DNA of 64,000 nt from Pomphorhynchus laevis (lineage: Eukaryota > Acanthocephala > Palaeacanthocephala > Echinorhynchida > Pomphorhynchidae). The notes under the pieces are model-generated. The model saw only the letters and a program-made list of their open reading frames with translations, was not told the DNA's origin and searched no databases. The position numbers and the translations under genes were made by a program. Below, piece by piece: positions 37,147 through 48,246 of the stretch (positions are counted from its first letter, which is position 1; each line of letters starts with the position of its first letter). The stretch spans positions 62,001 to 126,000 of the forward strand of contig WNNJ02002826.1 in the NCBI GenBank assembly GCA_012934845.2, given 5' to 3'.

Positions 37147-39062
37147 AAATTGAATGTCACTTTTCTCTAATTTATTAAGGAGGAATCTATGGTCTAAGCG
37201 ATGGATACGGCTTTATTAGCTGACCAATCAAGATGGGCAGCGAGTAGATTAGTAACTGTCGAATAACCCTTACGGAAACCATGTTGCTCAGAAGCTATTA
37301 CATTATTCTCACTATAAAACTTGACTATATAACCATGTATAATTCGCTCTAACATTCTACAACATAAGCAAGTAATACTTACTGGTCTATAATTGTCTAC
37401 TGAAGATCTATCACCCTTTTTGAAGATGGGGTGAATGATCGATTGTTTCCACTCTTTTGGCAGATTCGTATCAATAATAGATTGTCAAAATATGTTACAA
37501 AGTGGTGTATATATTGAGTCTGCTATTCGACGAAGATATATCGAAGGTAACAAATCAGCACCTTTGGAGTTTGTCTCTTTAAGACGATGCAGTTCAGCTA
37601 AAACTTTCTCAGGAGTTATCAAATTAGCTATGTCTAAACTAGGATATGAAACACTAGCACCTCTTATCGTCTCACTGTTCTGGATAGGTTCAGAATACTC
37701 GTTTGTAGTCTCTTTGTACAAGTAAAAATGCCTTGAGAACATCTCAGCAAGGTCGTCTTCAATAACGCTATCAAAATATTGGCCAATTGTTTTATTAGCG
37801 TTCCTACTACTATTCACATATAGAAAGAGAGCTTTGGGATCATGTCTACAACTATGAGCTAGACCATTTTCAAATAAATAGCGCTTATGTCGCTTTAAAG
37901 AATTGAAGAAATTTCTCGCCTGCTTATAAACACCATATTCACAAAACCCACCCTTAAAGCATTTGAAACTGAAGTCACGAGCCTTCATCGCAGTAGCCAG
38001 CTCAGTATCAAACCAACGAGCGCTTTTCCGACTAGTCTTAGACTTCAAAGGTGAGAATTTTACCATTAGAGAATAAAGCGTCACGCGAAAATGATCCCAG
38101 GCCTCGTCAACTCCGACAACAGCCGGATCAGGCCGACTTACTCTATGCAGCTTTAATGTAATAACATCATAGTTCGCCCAAAAAAACATTAATCTGACGT
38201 TTGTACCGAGCATGATGAAACACCCTCATTTGTATATTTAGCAAAACTTTAACTACACAGTGATCAGACAAACCAACAGGAGAATCATATTGGATACTAC
38301 TGATTAATTGACTGTTTGTCGATAGGCAAAGATCAAGAAGGGAAGAACTACAACTTGAAAAGCGAGTATGTACATCAACAAATTGAGCAAGACCACAATA
38401 AGCAAAACACTCCATAAGGTCACAAGATTCACTATCACAAGTAGGAAGAACCGTATTCGAAGTCCATTCTACATCTGGCATATTCAGATCCCCAATTATC
38501 ACAGTATCACAATCTCCTCGCGTATACAACTCTATCTCTTCAATGAGTTTCTTAGATATTGCCTTAGGAGCACGATACACAAGACCCAGTATGATGGGTG
38601 AGCTGTTATCAAACTTCACCTGACACCACAAACTCTCAACTCTATCAATAGACGACTTACTCAAAACGCGCACCTTAACTTCGTCTCTCATAAAGAGAGC
38701 TACGCCACCACCCCTACCCCCTATCCGATCACTACGGAACAAAGAATAGCCTGGGATGGATACCTCAGCATCGGATACATCACAATTAAGCCAAGATTCT
38801 GTAATACCAACTATAATTGGATTAACAGACTCGATCCTAAACTTTAGCTCATCGACTTTCTGTAACAAGCTCCGAACATTACAATAAAATATACTGACTT
38901 TTATTCACACCAGTGCGAGTAATAATATCATCTCTAGCAATCTGACACACTTCAGATCCCAAATCAGCTAGGCACTTATATGCTATAAGACCTTGCCAAA
39001 ACCCTCCACATCTACGAGAGTCGATACATCTAGTGGGGACCATCTGATTCAAATGCGTCGCT

Positions 39063-40040
39063 TCACTTTTTGAAATTTTGCACACATATATTGATCTCAC
39101 CAAGCGCAACACGAGATGTGAGTTCTTTCTTAGTTTGAGACAATTTCTCCCTTTGAAGAGCGTCAAGATCTTTCAAGAGACTAACATGGGATCCTTTTAA
39201 ACGATATGAATTCCGAAGAATTAACTCAGCATGTGACTGCTCTCTAAATACGGCCTTGAGTAAACGCGGCCTATTACTAAGTGTATCACGCTTACCCAGT
39301 CGAAATAATGCAACGAGTTTAACACGTTTGACAATATCCACATTGCAAGAACCAAGTACCTGCGTCAATATAAATCTCACACTCTGGACGTCCTCGTTAA
39401 GACGTACTTGTGCGTTCTCAAATAAAGATTCTCTTACATTGGCCAGAATAACAGATCTACATCGATCAGCGGTGTGTTTCCTATTATTACCAATTTGCAA
39501 TTCGAGACTGTCACGTGACACTGCGGATAGTGTATGTTGACTTATCGTTGACGCTTGTTCCTTCTTTTTGACAGTCCCATTATCAGACATATGACCATGA
39601 TTCAAAACCTGACAATATGTATTTTCATCATTAGTAACCTCAGGTAAATGCACTGGAACATCCATGGCTACAATTTCACCCTCTACAGTTAAATCTATAT
39701 TCATTGGATTATTTGCAAGACTTGAGCAGGGATATATAGAGTTAAGACTTGAGGAGGGATATATAGAGTTAGAATAGCTTCCATCACTATGACTGGAATT
39801 TTCAACATTCTTAGTAGATTTGGAAATAAGAACTTCCTTACTTTGACCGGCACTTATGCTTTTTGGAATTGGTGGAGCTGATATGGGTCCAAGAGAATTA
39901 CAACTCGACTGACCGACAACCAAGGGGGTAGATTCCGTCTTCAAATCATTTATCAAAGATGCGCAGCAGTACCCGCAGTAGAAAGATGCATTATACAGAG
40001 CTGTTTTCTTTTCCCCGGGAACTGAAACACTTGTCCACAC
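39063..40040 (-). pseudogene. LINE D ORF1 (PHD-like / RRM-like)
   Basis: 325 codons of a broken ORF1; the N-terminal 26 codons (40127-40050) precede a TAA. CRSVILANVRESLFENAQVR, LFRLGKRDTLSNRPRLLKAV and LKDLDALQREKLSQTKKELT give the RRM-like RNA-binding region; SFYCGYCCASL is the end of the PHD-like finger. The middle has a duplicated SLNSIYPCSS-type repeat. Confidence 0.8.
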
Positions 40041-40127
40041 ATGACAATCTTAACTTGAACACCGAACCTGATAATCCACGAACTTGGCAGCATCACCTCG
40101 CTTTGTAGTCTTCCTCTGTTTGACCAT

Positions 40128-40679
40128 TATATGTATGTATATTCAGACTTTATCAGAGTAGTCTCTTGTGTAGATTTCAATAAAGATTGTGTAGGTTCTT
40201 CTGGTATAGATTTTTAGGTTTAGGTTCTTCCAATTTAGGTTCTTTGTAAGTAGTTAATATGTATAACAAGATAGTTTAAACTCCTAATTAATACAGATTT
40301 TTCCGCGAGCGTAGCGATCTGAACTGTAATCTGCAATGTAAGATTTATAATAACCAAGACTTCTGTTAAGGATAAGTTTTGATATGTTTTGATAAAATAA
40401 ATGAACATATATGTACCCATAATTGTATTTACTTTAGATCTCAAACTTTTTTAAGGTGTTTACATTGGACTTCTTAGCTTTAAGCTTTGATGTTTTTCGT
40501 GTCATCACGTATTTTGTTTCGCTGGCAAGTTGTTTTGTAAACAATCCAATTGTAATCCAATTTGTGATGTATGTGTATGTATATCAATTTGTAAGTAACT
40601 TTAATCAACAATTTAAATTGTAAGATGTTGTAATCAAGAAAATTTTTACTTGATTTAAATCAGCACGGATATATACCAA
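40128..40679. other. Spacer upstream of LINE D
   Basis: Contains GTAGGTTCTTCTGGTATAG- and TTTAGGTTCTT-type repeats (40185-40250), probably LINE 5' UTR, then unique AT-rich sequence. No gene seen. Confidence 0.5.
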
Positions 40680-40944
40680 GGAAGGATCGGAGACCGTAGT
40701 TGTTGGAATAATTGGGAACATGGAGTAAGAGGGTATGACGGGAACACAGCGATAGCGAGGTGGGGCGAGTGTCATCTAAGAAAGAAAGGTTGATGAACGA
40801 TAGGGAGCCGACAGCGATAAGACGAAAAGTTACGAGAAGATGGCGAAGTTTGATTTGAATATCGTCGATCACTCGATTCTTCTCCATCGTCTTCGTCATG
40901 ATTATGGCTTCTCTTTACCCACTGTAGCTTGGTTTTCTTCATAG
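40680..40944. mobile_element. Two LINE fragments joined head to head
   Basis: 40680-40857 is a family A LINE piece on the minus strand (matching 11160-11335). At about 40858 it switches directly to a plus-strand piece of the J-type LINE (40860-40944, matching 50838-50922, with TCGTCGATCACTCGATTC). The junction is abrupt with no spacer. Confidence 0.75.
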
Positions 40945-41049
40945 TAAATACACTAATTACAATAAAGAACTGAAACAGAGAGATAAAATAGCATACGACC
41001 CTATTCACAATACAACTTGCTGATATACTTGGACTGGTTAAAATCTTTG

Positions 41050-42920
41050 GTTAATTAAACTTACATATACATACAATGAAGAAAGCGAATTCAAAGAGAG
41101 CGTCAAACACTATACATATCACGCACCATCGTAATGCATATAAGCGGCTAGAGGTCGAATGCTGCAATAAAGGCTGTAAAGTGTGGTCTATTGTCGACAT
41201 TCCTTTAAATACCGAGTCGTCACTCAAGAGCAAGGACTTTTATTGCGGCTTTTGTTCTGCTACAATGATTTCGGCCCTTCAAATGAAACTAGTGCAAGAT
41301 ATGGTTTGTGATGTGAATTGTTGTGATATATCGTTACCTATCAACTTAAATGACGTTCGTGTCTCTCAAGACAGTACGGACCATCAAACTTCGATATACA
41401 CACATACTGTTAATCCTGTCGTTAAGCTGCCATTAGATGACAAGTCAACTCCTGACCTATGTGAACCACGGATTGAATTACTTTAACTGTCATCTACGCA
41501 TCAGCACGATAATACTTCAAATGCCGAACTTCAAATGCTGTCATCCTTTCAGGACAAAGAAAAATCGGTCATTCATGTTGAACAAACTACACCAGCTGTA
41601 AACAAAGGAAGGGTATGGCGCAACTCCCTATTGCAACCTACACGAAACGCTGGATCGACAGACCATCAATTGGGTGAAATCAGAGGTAGCGATTCGAGTG
41701 GGGCCATCGATAGAAAACAGAAGGCCAAAAATAAGAATAAATCAGGAAATTATTTACCTTCCAATGGTCAGAACATTTCTTTGGACAATGCTCCTTCCAC
41801 AAACTACCGTTCGCATCCAGATAGGTCTTGCAATATCCTATTTAGTGATATCCCTGAATCAAAGGCCAGTAACTCACAAACACGTATGAATGACGATGTG
41901 TCCAGCCTCCGTACTGTGTTCTGTCAGTTACTCTTAGAAGGTGATGAGAAGCTAGCTTCTACTCTGAACATTACAAAGTTGTTTCGACTTAGAAAAAAGG
42001 TGGTAGAGAAACCAAGATTGTTGAAAGTTGTATTATCTTCCGCAAAACATGCAAACCTTTTGCTAAAACGTGGTTTTCGACTTAAAGATTATCCACATCG
42101 TATTCTTAAGGATCTGAGTCTCGAAGATCGTTTAAAGTTGAAAGAAGCAAAAACAGAATTACGAAACCGGCTATCTGAAGGTGAAATGAACTTATGCATA
42201 CGAAATTTTCAGGTTGTCAGGTGGCACCCAGTAGTTCGTTGGAATCCCATAACGATCAACAGCGTCACTTAGCAGTATTTAGTTTGAATTTTGCTAGTTC
42301 GTCTGGAAAAGGTAGTTTCAACAGTCATTCATCGCAACTCTTCAATAGCGTTAGTTTCAATTCTGATCTGGGACACTTAGTTTCATTCAACAAATTATTC
42401 ACCGTTCCTAGTAATCCCTTACCACAACCCACACGCTATTTATCGATTGGGTATTCTAATCTTCGTAGTTTGCCTGCTCAAATAGTGGAGTTGAAGTATC
42501 ACATACTTTCTAATTCGTATGGCATTTTCTGCGTTGCTGAATCCTGGTTGCATCAATATATTGTCGATTCCACTGTGAACATTCCTGGATTTCGCCTTCT
42601 ACGAAGCGACAGGATATCAGGTAGGCGAGGTGGCGGTGTCGCCGCATATGTCAGAGAAAATTTGCTCGTATCTGAGGTGTTGAATATTTGTGACCCTTGT
42701 GGGTCGTTTGAGACTCTATGCTTCCGTATTGATCACTCAGCGACCAGTATGAATTTTTGCGTCGTGTATCGATCTCCGTCAGTAATTGCAGACACTGATC
42801 AACTAAAACTTATTTTACAATCAGTATGTTCCTCCCCTCACTTTATTCTTTTGGGCGATTTTAATCTTCCACGATCTAGATGGTCAGACTATGTCTTTTC
42901 TGAACCTAGGTTCATATGTA
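41050..42920 (+). mobile_element. CR1-like LINE, copy H, cut by a PLE insertion
   Basis: ORF1 (41076-42272, one TAA at 41484-41486) and the first 240 codons of ORF2 (from 42194) are present. At about 42920, inside the endonuclease just after GDFNLPRSRWSDYVFSEPRF, the sequence changes to PLE. The RT is absent. Divergent from C/D; same lineage as I and G. Confidence 0.85.
41076..42272 (+). pseudogene. LINE H ORF1 (PHD-like finger and RRM-like domain)
   Basis: Begins MKKANSKRASNTIHITHHRN, then a finger with CCNKGCKVW and KSKDFYCGFC (about residues 28-65), a stop at codon 137, then in the same frame a polar stretch and an RRM-like region (SCNILFSDIPESKASNSQTR, ITKLFRLRKKVVEKPRLLKV, LKDLSLEDRLKLKEAKTELR) ending NPITINSVT. 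The start and finger show what the truncated N-terminus of LINE C lacks. Confidence 0.82.
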
Positions 42921-43219
42921 GTGCGTTTAAATGTACATTAAAACCACTTTCTGTCTATTTGAATAAAATACTTAAAGTAATTAAAGCACACTTTAAAAAA
43001 TATTGCAAGGTAATCAAAATTTATACTGGTATAAAACACTATTTCAGTATTAATTCTACAAAAGAAATTTTAGAATACACAAAAGGAATAAATTTTCAAA
43101 ATATAAATACATACGATTTTAGTACTCTTTATACAAATCTAGGTTTAGTAGATATTAAAGAAGCGATAGTAAAATTAATTAATCTTATATTCAGAAAAAG
43201 ACATACATATATGTTATAA
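42194..43219 (+). CDS. LINE H endonuclease fused in frame to PLE RT N-terminus
   Basis: 341 codons. Residues ~1-242 are APE endonuclease of LINE H (IGYSNLRSLPAQIVELKYHI, VAESWLHQYI, GRRGGGVAAYV, LLGDFNLPRSRW). Residues ~243-341 are Penelope-like RT (KPLSVYLNKILKVIKAHFKK, YDFSTLYTNLGLVDIKEAIV). The fusion is an accident of insertion that happens to keep the frame open. There is no reason to think it is functional. Confidence 0.7.
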   Translation: MHTKFSGCQVAPSSSLESHNDQQRHLAVFSLNFASSSGKGSFNSHSSQLFNSVSFNSDLGHLVSFNKLFTVPSNPLPQPTRYLSIGYSNLRSLPAQIVELKYHILSNSYGIFCVAESWLHQYIVDSTVNIPGFRLLRSDRISGRRGGGVAAYVRENLLVSEVLNICDPCGSFETLCFRIDHSATSMNFCVVYRSPSVIADTDQLKLILQSVCSSPHFILLGDFNLPRSRWSDYVFSEPRFICSAFKCTLKPLSVYLNKILKVIKAHFKKYCKVIKIYTGIKHYFSINSTKEILEYTKGINFQNINTYDFSTLYTNLGLVDIKEAIVKLINLIFRKRHTYML

Positions 43220-44770
43220 TAATTATAACGCCTATCTAACAAAAATTAAACCATCAAGTAAATATAAATATATGGATAAAATTGAATTAATAGAATCCTT
43301 AAATATTTTGATAAATCAAAATTATTTAAAAGTAGGGACATCTATATTTAGACAAGTAAAAGGTGTTCCAATGGGTGGTAATAGTAGCCCAATTATAGCT
43401 GACTTGTTTTTAAGCTTTATAGAATATGAATTTGTTCATAACTGTGTAAAAACTAAATCTAAACAATATAAATATATGAAATATATGTTTCGATACATTG
43501 ATGATATATGTGTATTTAATTCTAATAATTTTTATTCAATTAGTGAGCACATTTATCCAGAAAGCCTTATTCTTAACAAAACCAATATTAATGATAAAGA
43601 AGGTGTATATCTAGATATGAACATTAAATTAACATTAACTAAAACTACTATTAATTTATATCGTAAAGATGACATATTTAAATTTACAAGAAACATATTT
43701 TTGCATGAGCATTCATGCATACCATATAATATAAAATATAATACATTAAATAATGAAATTTTAAGAATTGCAACAATATGTAATGATATTGGCTTTCTTC
43801 AAAATCATTTAAATAATTTAATAGATACATATTTTAAACTAGGTTACTATAAAAATAACATCAAGCGGAAATTAGTATCAACACAATAATATAAAGAATA
43901 ATCAACACAATAATATAAAGAATAAATTTAATCTCTAATAATCAACACAATAATATAAAGAATAAATTTAATCTCTAAAGTGGAAAAGTTTTACGGATTA
44001 AATTATATACTTTGTATTAGAATATAATACTAGATAAATTTAAAATCATTAGAGGAAAATTTTTATGGAGAATGAATAATATACGTTATAATGTAATATG
44101 AAATATATGTTTCGATACATTGATGATATATGTGTATTTAATTTTAGCAATTTTTATTCAATTAGTGAACAAATTTATCCTGAAAGCCTTATTCTTAACA
44201 AAACCAATATTGATGATAAAGAAGGTGTATATCTAGATATGAACATTAAATTAACATTAAATAAAACTACTATTAATTTATATCGTAAATATGACATATT
44301 TAAATTTACAAGAAACATATTTTTGCATGAGCATTCATGCATACCATATAATATAAAATATAATACATTAAATAATGAAATTTTAAGAATTGCAACAATA
44401 TGTTACGATATTGGCCTTCGTCAAAATCATTAAAATAATTTAATAGATACATATTTTAAACTAGGTTACTATAAAAATAACATCAAGCAGAAAATAGTAA
44501 AATATATAAATCAACACAATAATATAAAGAATAAGTTTAAACTCTTAAGTGCCAAATTTTTATGCATGGATAATAAATAATATACTTTGTATTAGAATAA
44601 GATACTGGATAGTTATTTCAGAAGAAATACATCATTAGCATGTATTTGGCTTCGCTGCTATGTTGGGTAGAGGTATTAGGAGTCGAAACCTGATAGCATA
44701 GCAGTTCCTCCTGATGACCTCTAATTCTTATTCTGATACAACGTCTGTTATTTATTAGTCAATTCATAAA
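42920..44770 (+). mobile_element. Penelope-like element with RT domain (P9)
   Basis: The longest PLE RT in the window. YDFSTLYTN (motif A region) at 43105, VKGVPMGGNSSPIIADLFLS (motif B region) at 43355, and RYIDDICVF (motif C, YIDD) at 43490. A two-base deletion near 43212 separates the halves. Part of the RT (43480-43890) is repeated at 44098-44540, and AATCAACACAATAATATAAA recurs three times at 43895-43975. The terminal-repeat block at 44620-44760 closes the element. No endonuclease follows. Confidence 0.85.
43272..43889 (+). CDS. Penelope-like reverse transcriptase, C-terminal half
   Basis: 205 codons: MDKIELIESLNILINQNYLK, VPMGGNSSPIIADLFLSFIE, MFRYIDDICVFNSNNFYSIS, then NIFLHEHSCIPYNIKYNTL. 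The YIDD Asp pair and the PMG motif are those of PLE RTs, which are related to telomerase RT. A broken frame upstream supplies the N-terminal half. Confidence 0.82.
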   Translation: MDKIELIESLNILINQNYLKVGTSIFRQVKGVPMGGNSSPIIADLFLSFIEYEFVHNCVKTKSKQYKYMKYMFRYIDDICVFNSNNFYSISEHIYPESLILNKTNINDKEGVYLDMNIKLTLTKTTINLYRKDDIFKFTRNIFLHEHSCIPYNIKYNTLNNEILRIATICNDIGFLQNHLNNLIDTYFKLGYYKNNIKRKLVSTQ

Positions 44771-45239
44771 AATGACGTTTATTTTAAATTTCAATTTTTT
44801 ATTTTAACTTGATTTAAATTATAGAAAATCTAAAAACAATTATTAATTTTATTATTTAATTATTAAATTTTGATTTAGCATTATTATGTTTTGTTTATTT
44901 TATAATTATATTAAATACGTAGACTCAGTTAGCTGATTTGGTAGCTAGTAATCGAAAATGCATTCAATTTTACGGGAGGAAATTAGAAATTTCAAACACT
45001 CAACAATAACTGAGATATTCATCTCGCATAACATAAAATTGATAAACTGGATCGTTGGCTTTTGGCTAAAGCACATATGTGCGACGGGCAGCCTGCAGAC
45101 CGGATCCGGCCCAGTGAGCATCTTCATCCGACCCAACGTAAGATTTGAAGCTCATATATAATTATCTGTTTTACCGAATATGTTTTACAAAATTATTACA
45201 TTTTATAAATTAATCCGACCCTTCATATCAGAACAAGAT
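44771..45239. other. Spacer between PLE and LINE I
   Basis: 44771-44900 is AT-rich. 44930-45170 is a more balanced unique stretch with no recognisable protein. Repeated ACATGTCAAAACATTTC-type units lie at about 45355-45400. Confidence 0.5.
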
Positions 45240-48180
45240 GAAAACATACACTCAGAGTGATCGAGCTTGTCCATCCCTGAGCTAAAGGTTCACTGACTCA
45301 AAATGACCTGCTAACATCTCAAAGCTCTAATGTCTAAACACTAGAGAAACATTTCAAAACATGTCAAAGCATTTCCATGAAACATGTCAAAACATTTCGT
45401 GAGTCCAATGCATAAATTCACAGGACCGTATGGGTTATGTTGTGTCTAATCAATGTAAGGTATTCTCACACCCATGCATGAAGGTGATTAAGAGTTAGCA
45501 TCAGCTATCAACGTAAAGAAACTATTCCGGCTTGATAAAAGAATGCATGAGAAACCAAAGCTACTAAAGGTGATATTGTCCTCTCCCAATCACGCGCGTT
45601 TGTTGTTGATGCGTGGATTTCGTCTAAAAAAACTGCCATATCGTATGCTTCGTGACCTTTTATCAGAAGAGCAATTAAAATTAAGCAAATCAAACATTGA
45701 ATTAATAAGTCAGCTTTCTCAATGTGAGGCAAATCGATGTATTCGGAATTTTCTAGTTGTCAATTAGCGCGCTTTCGTGCGTTGAAAACGGTTAACCCCT
45801 TTGACTATCGGAAAGCCGGTTTGCATGTGAATTTAGAGAATACGAATCATACCTTAGGGTATCTGATTGCGTTTGATATCTAGTAACCCTAAAGAGGATG
45901 CCTGTGCAACTCGCCGCTATTTGACGGTAGGTTATTCCAATCTTCGCAGTCTTCCTGCGCAACTTACAGAGCTAAGATATGATGTTGGGGTTAATGCGTA
46001 TGATATATTCTGTGCTAGTGAAACATGGCTACACCAAAACATCTTGGATACTACTGTTGATATTTCAGGATATCGTCTACTCAGCGGTGATAGAAATTAT
46101 AGTAGGCGTGGTGGCGTTGTTGCAGTGTACATTCGGAACCACTTTTTGATTTATGATATGTCTCAAGTTTGTGATCCGCGTAGTTCTTTCGAGAGCATTT
46201 CCTATCATATTGAGTATGATTGTGCTGGTATTAGTTTTGCGTTGTATATCGTTCTCCTTACATGCATATGGACTGCAGTATGATGAAGCCAATATTGCAA
46301 TGGATAAGTATCAGCTCTCACTTCGTTCTCCTAGGAGACTTCAACATTCCCTGATCAAATTGGCAGCAGTCAATATTTGGTGTCGGTAGCGCAGTGGAAA
46401 AGGAAATCTCAGAATTTCTTGCTGATGAGCTCTTGCTAGCACAGCATGTGCAGGGGCCAACATGTATTTCTTCTATTGCTGGTACTATACTTAACTTGGT
46501 TTTTTCCAAGCGTCTTCAAGACATTGCTCAAGTTGATAACCTCCCGCCGATAGGTAGTTCTGACCACTGTGTGTTTTCCTCCCAGGTCGCACCAAGCTTT
46601 AAATTCCGCCCTTCCGAAACACCAATTGTAAAGCGGGTCTGGTCAAAAGTACGAGGTGAGCAAATTTTATCTTTTTTGCCATCGTCATCTACTTCAATTA
46701 ATAAATTATAAGGAAGTTTCATTGGAAGTAATTATGAATTAACTTCTAGAGGTATCCGATGTAGTTGCCTCTAGGCGTGTCATTTCCCCAAATACTAATC
46801 ATCTACATGGCTCGATAGGAACCTAAAACTGATGTTGAGTAAATGAAATCGTCTGCGGAAGTTATCTCGCTCGCTCCAACACATCACCAACATTTATAGA
46901 CATTTTAGAAACGTTTGTGCTCGGATGAAGATATCCAAACGCTAGAGATTCGAATCAGCAATAATAAAAAAGGAAATTGCAGCCCCAAGCTATTTTGGTC
47001 CTATCCTCGGCGAAATAGAACCCTTAATACCACAATCAAACATGTGCATTCAGAGAACGGCATGGTTACAGCTGAAGCTGATATAGCTGATACTCTCGCA
47101 TCCTCGTTCTCAATTACATTATCACATCTTACTTTTTACTTGAAATAGTACGGCTGCCCTATTCCTCAGCATACTGATTTCCGGGCAATATGCGCTTCTG
47201 AAATTCAAGAGTATCCAGAATTTATCAACATATCTTGCCAATGTTCGTCCCTTTAGTGCCGCTAGCCCTGACGAAATTTCTCAATTCCTGCTCAAAGTAT
47301 TGTCGAGTTACTTGGCCCCTATTCTTGCGGAGATTTTTGCCAAGAGTTTGGCCACTGGAAGTGTACCAGAAGGATGGAAAACTGCGATTGTTGTTCCTAT
47401 TCCCAAAAAAATTATTGCATTATCATGTAGTGATTACAGGCCAATAAGCTTGACCTCTTCGATATGTAAAGTCCTTGAACGTGTTATCTACAGTAGAATC
47501 TCGGAACATATCGTCTCCCTCGGCATACTATCGTCCGCCCAGCACGATTTTCGTAATGGTCGTTCGTGCTTGACGAACTTATTTACTGCTCGCGAAATGT
47601 GGACCCAATCGTTGAGTGTTGGCAGCTCGGTCGATATAATCTTTATTGATTTCTCGAAAGCCTTCGACCGGATCCCACATGAGAGCCTGATCAGCTTGTT
47701 AGCTCACCACGGTGTTTCTACAACATTGCGCAATTGAATTCGTGATTTCCTTTGCAACAGATCATTTCGAGTGAGAGTTGGGAGTATCCTGTCTTCTGCT
47801 AGGCCTGTTAATTGTGGCGTTCCCCAAGGTACAGTCCTTGGTCCCTTGCTTTTAATTATATTTCTAAATGATCTGCTCTTACGCACAAATAGCCCTTGCT
47901 TGGCATTTGCTCACGATGTGAAAGTCTTGTGCGATAGAATTTCCGACCCACATGGCCAGCGTCTACAGAACGATCTTCACACGATATATTACAGGAGTGC
48001 TGCTAACGGTATGACCATGAATGTAGGCAAATGTGTCCATATGAAGCTTGGCAACGGTAAATATGATCGTGATTTTTATTTAAAATGTCAGAAGCTTCAC
48101 ATTGTATCTGAGCACTGATACCTTGGAATCATTTTAAATAACGATCTCAAGACTTGAACAGATACCGATTATATCCATGG
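45240..48180 (+). mobile_element. CR1-like LINE, copy I, decayed
   Basis: ORF1 C-terminus (45490-45767: INVKKLFRLDKRMHEKPKLL, VILSSPNHARLLLMRGFRLK) then ORF2 in pieces: endonuclease 45867-46711 (GYSNLRSLPAQLTEL, SETWLHQNIL, GSSDHCVF), RT 47300-48118 (VVPIPKKIIAL, DYRPISLTSSICKVLERVIY, IFIDFSKAFDRIPHES, CGVPQGTVLGPLL, LAFAHDVKVL). The active site is AHDV rather than ADDV, so the RT is dead. About eight or more lesions. The lineage characteristically reads ADDVK here, as in G. Confidence 0.83.
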
Positions 48181-48246
48181 TCTAAATATATTATATATAT
48201 ATATATATAAATATATATATAAATATATATATATATATCCATGGTC
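48172..48246. repeat. AT microsatellite framed by TATCCATGGTCT direct repeats
   Basis: (TA)n with interspersed AAATATATAT units, lying between two copies of TATCCATGGTCT. It marks the boundary between LINE I and LINE J and could be a LINE tail with a target-site duplication, or slippage. Confidence 0.6.

Larger units (their letters stand above)
36062..40127 (-). mobile_element. CR1-like LINE, copy D, decayed full-length
   Basis: ORF1 starts at 40127 (MVKQRKTTKRGDAAKFVDYQ, then a PHD-like array with a stop at about 40049) and continues 40040-39063. ORF2 is in pieces: endonuclease 38868-38167 (LQKVDELKFRIE, GITESWLN, GDLNMPDVEW, GLSDHCVV), connector 38213-37485, RT 37146-36328 (GVPQGSVLGPLLFSVYINDI, LLYADDLKIW). 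The 3' tail is AACATTAATAATAA. About six frameshifts or stops. Related to but distinct from copy C; closest to the truncated copy at 26194-26740. Confidence 0.88.

Noticed and set aside
46400-46440. CTGATGAGCTC near 46425, resembling hammerhead box 1
   Set aside because: No GAAA or pairing arms at the right spacing, and it encodes LINE I endonuclease residues.
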